Positions 6,162 to 10,596 of a DNA stretch of 10,596 nt are shown in pieces; positions within the stretch are counted from its first letter, which is position 1; every line of letters begins with the position of its first letter. The stretch is from Lentihominibacter excrementipullorum (GTDB lineage Bacteria; Bacillota; Clostridia; Peptostreptococcales; Anaerovoracaceae): contig DVOB01000110.1 in assembly GCA_018713975.1 (NCBI GenBank), positions 1-10,596 of the forward strand. The letters are read 5' to 3'. The position numbers and the translations under genes were made by a program. The notes beneath the pieces are model-generated. The model had not been told where the DNA came from, did no database searches, and saw only the letters and a list, made by a program, of their open reading frames with translations.

Positions 6162-7235
6162 ATGACAGAGAGAAAAAGGAAGAAGCGGACACAAACGCTG
6201 ATATTCAGGAACAGACCGTATGTGGTAAGCTCCTATTCCCTGGGCGGGAAGAAGGAAGGGGAAGGGCCGCTGGCGGGGTGGTTCGACTGCTGCCTTTCTG
6301 ACGATACCTTCGGAGAGAAGACATGGGAAAAGGCGGAAAGCAAAATGTTGAAAACGGCCATGACTGAGGTGATGGCCAGGGCAGGCAGGGAGAGGGAGGA
6401 GGTAGGAGCCATGCTCAGCGGCGATCTTCTCAATCAGCTGATGTCATCGTCCTTTATGGCCAGGGACATGCATATCCCGTTCCTTGGCATGTACGGAGCC
6501 TGCTCCACCATGACGGAGTCGCTGATGTTGGGCTCTGTGCTGGTGGATGGAGGATACAGCGATAACGTCATCATAGGTGCTTCCAGTCATTACTGTACAG
6601 CGGAAAGACAGTTCAGGATGCCGCTGGAGCATGGCAACCAGAGACCTCCGTCAGCCCAGTGGACAGCCACGGCAGCGGGAGCCATGCTGCTTTCCATGGA
6701 GGATGAAGGAGAGAAGATGGAGGTCGATGAGAACGGTGATGTGAAGCAGCTAAGGAAGGTGAGAGTGGAGAGCGGGACAATAGGCAAGGTGATAGATGCC
6801 GGAGTCAAGGATGCGAATCAGATGGGGAGCGCCATGGCGCCCGCTGCCGTGGATACCCTTCTCAATCATTTGCAGGATACGGAAAGGACACCGGACTATT
6901 ATGACGCTATACTTACCGGAGATCTGGGGTTCATAGGAAGAGATATCGTCACTGATCTTCTGACAGACGCAGGTATATCGGCGGAGGTATTGGAGAGAGT
7001 GTACGATGATTGTGGCGTCATGATATATGGGAAGCGGCAGGATGTCCACAGTGGAGGGAGCGGCTGTGGATGCTCAGCATCAGTCTTTGCCGGATACGTG
7101 TTCAAGAGAATGGTCAGAGGCGAGCTGAAGCGGGTGCTTCTGATATCTACAGGGGCTATGTTATCTACCATAAGCCCGTTCCAGGGCGAATCCATACCGG
7201 GGATAGCGCATGCTATTTCCATGGAAGCGGAATGA
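6162..7235 (+). CDS. spoVAD: Stage V sporulation protein AD, SpoVAD (DPA-binding, thiolase fold)
   Basis: SpoVAD is the soluble, membrane-associated SpoVA component that binds dipicolinic acid and has a thiolase/ketoacyl-synthase-like fold. The 357-residue protein shows the conserved GKKEGEGPLAGWFD near residues 29-42. It also has the nucleophile-elbow-like GMYGACSTMTE with C113, HYCTAERQFRMPLEHGNQRPP, TIGKVIDAGVKDANQMGSAMAPAA, TGDLGFIGRDI and HSGGSGCGCSASVFAGYV. The remaining C-terminal part carries LLISTGAMLSTISPFQGESIPGIAHA. It is about 20 residues longer than the ~338-residue B. subtilis protein. Part of this is an acidic insert around 180-197 (EDEGEKMEVDENGD). The SD-like AGGGGGCGG (6151-6159) overlaps the spoVAC stop, so translation is probably coupled. 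Confidence 0.97.
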   Translation: MTERKRKKRTQTLIFRNRPYVVSSYSLGGKKEGEGPLAGWFDCCLSDDTFGEKTWEKAESKMLKTAMTEVMARAGREREEVGAMLSGDLLNQLMSSSFMARDMHIPFLGMYGACSTMTESLMLGSVLVDGGYSDNVIIGASSHYCTAERQFRMPLEHGNQRPPSAQWTATAAGAMLLSMEDEGEKMEVDENGDVKQLRKVRVESGTIGKVIDAGVKDANQMGSAMAPAAVDTLLNHLQDTERTPDYYDAILTGDLGFIGRDIVTDLLTDAGISAEVLERVYDDCGVMIYGKRQDVHSGGSGCGCSASVFAGYVFKRMVRGELKRVLLISTGAMLSTISPFQGESIPGIAHAISMEAE

Positions 7236-7248
7236 TTTGCGGAGGTAA

Positions 7249-7605
7249 ATGATGGAGTATATATATGCATTTTTGACAGGCGGTGCCATATGTGTCGCAG
7301 GACAGATATTGATGGATGCCACTAAGCTGACAGCTCCCCGGGTGCTGGTGCTTCTGGTGAGCGCCGGAGCTGTACTGCAGGCATTAGGCCTGTATGAGCA
7401 CCTGGTGGAGTTCGCCGCCACAGGAGCGAGAGTGCCGCTTCCCGGATTCGGTTACAATCTGGCAAGAGGCGCTATGGAAGGCGCGGAGCAGGGACTTCTG
7501 GAGGCTCTGACAGGGGGAGTGAAGGCCGCCGCGGGAGGGATATCAGTAGCCATAGGATGGGGATATCTGATGGCTGTCATATTCAATCCGAAGTCTGTAA
7601 GATAA
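7249..7605 (+). CDS. spoVAE: Stage V sporulation protein AE, SpoVAE (SpoVAEb type)
   Basis: This is a small hydrophobic membrane protein of 118 residues that, with SpoVAC and SpoVAD, makes up the core DPA transport complex of the forespore. Conserved blocks are YIYAFLTGGAICVAGQILMDATKLT at the N-terminus, a helix around 30-48 (RVLVLLVSAGAVLQALGLY), the segment GARVPLPGFGYNLARGAMEG, and a C-terminal hydrophobic stretch at about 95-112. The length agrees with the SpoVAEb family. GGAGG (7241-7245) lies 3 bases before ATG 7249 and 6 bases before the adjacent in-frame ATG 7252, so the second methionine may be the real start. The gene follows spoVAD by 13 bases. No spoVAA, spoVAB or spoVAF homologue is in this cluster, as in many clostridia. 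Confidence 0.96.
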   Translation: MMEYIYAFLTGGAICVAGQILMDATKLTAPRVLVLLVSAGAVLQALGLYEHLVEFAATGARVPLPGFGYNLARGAMEGAEQGLLEALTGGVKAAAGGISVAIGWGYLMAVIFNPKSVR

Positions 7606-7630
7606 ATGATCTGATAAAGCCGACAAAAAT

Positions 7631-7674
7631 AAAAGGCCCACGGCACCGGGATATCCCAGCGCCGCGGGCTCTTT
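7631..7674. terminator. Shared terminator hairpin between converging spoVAE and PBP genes
   Basis: GCCC (7636-7639) pairs with GGGC (7666-7669). After one A-C mismatch, CGGC (7641-7644) pairs with GCCG (7661-7664). An inner GGG/CCC hairpin (7648-7650 with 7655-7657) caps the structure. On the minus strand the stem is followed by TTTTATTTTTG, a strong U-tract for the penicillin-binding protein gene. On the plus strand the tail is CTCTTT, which is weaker but plausible for spoVAE. The hairpin begins 31 bases after spoVAE. Confidence 0.8.
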
Positions 7675-7699
7675 CGCATTATCGTCATATCTTCTTCCA

Positions 7700-10596
7700 T
7701 CAATTCTCCGTGGATGGCACCGTAGGATCCGTGCCGGAGTCGGAAGAAGATCCTGTTGTAGGTACTGTCGGAGCTTCGGTAGTCGGAGCTTCGGTAGTCG
7801 GAGCCGCCGTCGTCGATTCCGGCGCTGTCGTCGAAGGTGTCAGACTGACTCTCGAATAAGTACCTTCGGTGTAGTATTCTCCTCCTGTGCTTATTACATT
7901 GTCCGGCCTGTCGCGGAAGGATTCGGTAGGGAGTCCTTCGCAGACTCTGCTCATGATGGCCGACCAGAATCTGGCCGACATGGCACTGCCGGAGGTGAGC
8001 TCTATATTGACGTCATTACCCATCCACAGAGCCATGGTGTACTGCGGCGTGAAGCCGGAGAACCAGGCGTCGTAGTCGTTGTCGGAAGTACCTGTTTTAC
8101 CGCCGACAGGCTGTGAGCCGATGGCGGCACTGCTACCGATACCCTGCGTAACTACGGTGCGGAGTATGTCAGTCATTATCCATGCCACGCCCTCATCGTA
8201 TACCTGTTCGCTTTCGGAAGTCTTTTCGAACAGGACTTCATCTTCCGAATTGAGGACTCTGGTGTAGCATATCGGTTCTTTGTATTCACCGCCGTTAGGG
8301 AAAACAGCGTATGCTGCTGTCAGCTCCAGCGGAGAGATACCGTTGGTCATACCTCCCAGAGCCAGAGCAGCAGGATTGAGATCGTTTACTTCACCTTCTT
8401 CATCAACGGAGGTGATACCTACCTTTTTCAGCATCGAGACTGAGTAATCGGCACCTACTTGCTGGAATGTCTTAACGGCGCAGGTATTTGCCGACTGCTG
8501 GACCGCTTTGCGGAGAGTCATCTGGCCTCGATATCCCGAGTAGGCATTCTTAGGCCACGAACTGCCGTTGAGGTTTATCGGTGAATCGTTTATTACGCTG
8601 CCGGCTGTGATGTAGTCGCCCCAGTTACTTCCGTCGCTGTTGTCCAAGGTCATGGTCCTGCCGTCCCGTTCGTACTCGTAGCTCATCTGCAGCCCCGGGC
8701 CGTACACGGCGATAGGCTTGATCGAGGAACCAGGCTGTCTGGTGCTGGTCGCTCTGTTGAAGAGCTGTTCGCCGGTCGTGCCCCGGCCTCCCATCATGGC
8801 TTTTATCTCTCCCGTAGAGTTCTCCATGATGACCGTAGCGGCCTGCGGCTGGCGGGTACGCTGTTTGAGACTGTAGTTGTTGCTGGAGACTACATAGCTG
8901 TCTCCGCTGGCGACGAAGAAATCAGGATAGTCCTCGAAGAACTGAGCCGATATCACGGCGTTCCCGTCACCGTCGACAGTTTTGTAGCCCTGAGGGATAG
9001 AGAGGGCGCCGCTTTCTATGAAGTAGAAAATGCCGTCTTCATTGACATACATGCCCTTGAACTCTATGCTGACATCAGGTTCGCCGTTGACTTCGGTTTC
9101 GTATATGTTCAGTCTGTTACCGGCAAGTATTTTCATACTTCCGTCGCTTTCCATGGTGTACTCGTCGCTGGAGAGGACGAACTGATCTTCATCGTTGAAG
9201 TAGTGGGAATAATCGTACAGCAGCACTTCACCGCTGTCGCTGAGCAGTGCTCCGTCGCTGTTGGTCCTCACGTAAGCGACTCCGGCGAAGTTGTCAGGGT
9301 CGTCGAATTCCTCCTCGACTATGGACTGGATCCTGGAGTCGAGAGTAGTGTATATCTGAAGCCCTCCCGTATATATCATGTCCTGAGCGGTAGCCTGATC
9401 CACCCCATACTCAGAGACGATGTCGTCCGTAAGCTGTTCGACGACGTAGTCGGTGAAATAGGAGGACATGCTGTCACTGGATGAGACTCCTACCTTTATG
9501 TAATTGCGAAGGTCATCGCTCAGCCATTGGTTCATCTCATCTTCTGTTATATAGCCTTCGCGCTCCATATTCCGAAGGACCATATCACGCCTGTCCTTGG
9601 ATATATCCCCATTGTACAGGTATGTGGCCGAATCGGTACTGGCCACAGTAGGCAGGGAAGAGGTCGTGCTGCCTTCGTAATCGGCTACGATGATGGAGTA
9701 GGTGTCAGGCGACTGCGGAAGAGCAGCGAGCGCCGCGCATTCCAGTGTGTTGAGATCCTGGACATTCTTGGAAAAATATGCTTGGGATGCTGCTTGGACA
9801 CCGTATGAATTGAACCCCAGATAGATGGTGTTCAGGTATGCTTCCATTATCTCTTCTTTTGTGAGGTTCTTTTCCAGCACGATGGTACAATAAGCCTCTG
9901 ATATCTTTCGGTTGAGGCTCCTCTGGCTCTTTATCTCCGACAGATATACGTTTCGTGCCAGCTGCTGGGTTATGGTGCTTGTACCGCTTATCTGTCCTCC
10001 GCCGAAGATGCTGTCTCTCACGGCCCCTATCATCCTGACGAAGTTGAATCCGTTGTGAGACCAGAAATTATTGTCTTCTATAGACACGACGGCGTTTACC
10101 AGATCTTCCGGCATATCCTCATAATCGACGATAGTCCTGTTGCCGTCGGAAAAATACAGATTATCGATCTCATTGCCGTCGGCATCGTACATTACGGAAC
10201 GCTGGTTCAGCATGGAATAGATGTTGTTGGTGTCTACCTCAGGCGCTGTCATGAATATGACCCCTACATAGATACCTACGCCCAGGATGAGTCCCAGGCA
10301 GATGAGGCCGGCAGCTTTGAGCCATGTGTATTTACCGCCGGATGCTTTTGCTTTCTTACTGCCGCCCTGCTTCTTTCGCGATGCGGCGGCTGTAAGACCG
10401 CCCTTTCTGCGGGTTTTGCCTGATGATTCTGACGCGGCACCGGCGTTTCTGCGGCTTCGTGTCCCGGGGCGGGAGCCGCTTCGAGACGCGTTGCCCCTGC
10501 CGGACCTTCCCGCAGCGTCCGCAGATGAGCTGCCACTTTGCTTGCGCCTGTTCTGATCGACCGTAGCCTGATCGAACTGAGCGAAAAACTCATTTA
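7700..10596 (-). CDS. Class A penicillin-binding protein, PBP1A type (N-terminus outside window)
   Basis: This is a bifunctional peptidoglycan synthase; 964 residues are visible. The frame stays open to the window edge with no start codon, so the beginning is missing. In order (visible numbering) the regions are: a basic R/K/S/G-rich cytoplasmic region (1-92), one membrane helix (about 93-114, AAGLICLGLILGVGIYVG), a GT51 glycosyltransferase domain, a linker, and the transpeptidase domain. The GT51 domain contains VVSIEDNNFWSHNG with catalytic Glu at 173, then STITQQLARN and KEEIMEAYLNTIYLG. The linker of roughly 150 residues is acidic and Tyr-rich and begins after LQIYTTLDSRIQ. The transpeptidase has SSIK (623-626), SAN (701-703) and KTGTS (starting 833). 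A Thr/Ser/Pro-rich extracytoplasmic tail closes the protein. It works at the outer face of the membrane, elongating and cross-linking glycan strands. The minus-strand TGA is at 7702-7700, and the gene converges on spoVAE. Confidence 0.97.
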   Translation of the reverse strand, partial: NEFFAQFDQATVDQNRRKQSGSSSADAAGRSGRGNASRSGSRPGTRSRRNAGAASESSGKTRRKGGLTAAASRKKQGGSKKAKASGGKYTWLKAAGLICLGLILGVGIYVGVIFMTAPEVDTNNIYSMLNQRSVMYDADGNEIDNLYFSDGNRTIVDYEDMPEDLVNAVVSIEDNNFWSHNGFNFVRMIGAVRDSIFGGGQISGTSTITQQLARNVYLSEIKSQRSLNRKISEAYCTIVLEKNLTKEEIMEAYLNTIYLGFNSYGVQAASQAYFSKNVQDLNTLECAALAALPQSPDTYSIIVADYEGSTTSSLPTVASTDSATYLYNGDISKDRRDMVLRNMEREGYITEDEMNQWLSDDLRNYIKVGVSSSDSMSSYFTDYVVEQLTDDIVSEYGVDQATAQDMIYTGGLQIYTTLDSRIQSIVEEEFDDPDNFAGVAYVRTNSDGALLSDSGEVLLYDYSHYFNDEDQFVLSSDEYTMESDGSMKILAGNRLNIYETEVNGEPDVSIEFKGMYVNEDGIFYFIESGALSIPQGYKTVDGDGNAVISAQFFEDYPDFFVASGDSYVVSSNNYSLKQRTRQPQAATVIMENSTGEIKAMMGGRGTTGEQLFNRATSTRQPGSSIKPIAVYGPGLQMSYEYERDGRTMTLDNSDGSNWGDYITAGSVINDSPINLNGSSWPKNAYSGYRGQMTLRKAVQQSANTCAVKTFQQVGADYSVSMLKKVGITSVDEEGEVNDLNPAALALGGMTNGISPLELTAAYAVFPNGGEYKEPICYTRVLNSEDEVLFEKTSESEQVYDEGVAWIMTDILRTVVTQGIGSSAAIGSQPVGGKTGTSDNDYDAWFSGFTPQYTMALWMGNDVNIELTSGSAMSARFWSAIMSRVCEGLPTESFRDRPDNVISTGGEYYTEGTYSRVSLTPSTTAPESTTAAPTTEAPTTEAPTVPTTGSSSDSGTDPTVPSTEN
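7767..7804. repeat. 15-bp tandem repeat inside the PBP C-terminal tail
   Basis: GTCGGAGCTTCGGTA occurs at 7767-7781 and again at 7782-7796. A partial copy (GTCGGAGC) follows at 7797-7804. Read on the minus strand it encodes the repeated TEAPT unit in the Thr/Pro-rich C-terminal tail of the penicillin-binding protein. The unit is a multiple of three, so copy-number change would lengthen or shorten the tail without a frameshift. Confidence 0.9.

Noticed and set aside
10276..10593. Minus-strand frame with an ATG near the window edge as possible separate gene or PBP start
   Set aside because: It is out of frame with the PBP. The correct frame continues through the same bases as a basic tail leading directly into the membrane helix, so this frame is a by-product of GC-rich low-complexity sequence.

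Overview
The window looks like chromosomal DNA of an endospore-forming Bacillota, most likely an anaerobic member of the class Clostridia. The evidence is the spoVAC-spoVAD-spoVAE sporulation cluster, strong AGGAGG-type ribosome binding sites before nearly every gene, and frequent ATA and AGA/AGG codons. I cannot name a genus from the sequence alone.

Layout. (1) Positions 1-5435 hold a tightly packed plus-strand urease operon: the 3' end of ureA, then ureB, ureC, ureE, ureF, ureG and ureD (ureH), followed by a small FMN-binding flavoprotein of the pyridoxamine-phosphate-oxidase/Nim type. Spacing between genes ranges from 1 to 17 bases. (2) Positions 5436-5615 are an intergenic switch region with two consecutive intrinsic terminators and a candidate sigma-G promoter, whose -35 element lies inside the second terminator hairpin. 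(3) Positions 5616-7605 hold spoVAC, spoVAD and spoVAE, the minimal SpoVA set for moving dipicolinic acid into the forespore and releasing it at germination. (4) Positions 7606-7699 hold a hairpin that can terminate both converging transcripts. (5) From 7700 to the window end, on the minus strand, is a large class A penicillin-binding protein (PBP1A type) whose extreme N-terminus lies beyond the window.

How the genes work together. UreA, UreB and UreC form the urease apoenzyme. UreD, UreF and UreG, with UreE as nickel donor, build the carbamylated-lysine dinickel centre. UreE carries a natural nine-histidine tail suited to holding nickel. The spoVA genes and the peptidoglycan synthase are functionally separate.

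The most unusual signal is in UreC. Every metal ligand and the catalytic histidine are kept with exact spacing, but several substrate-pocket elements differ from classical ureases. The flap cysteine is valine, the glycine-rich substrate loop is three residues shorter, the usual SDSQAMGR reads SDSQGMGR, and the block after the HxH motif is rewritten. This is either a divergent urease subclade with altered flap chemistry or a urease-fold enzyme with shifted substrate preference. I found no mobile elements, CRISPR arrays, tRNA or rRNA genes, and no clearly novel multi-gene system.
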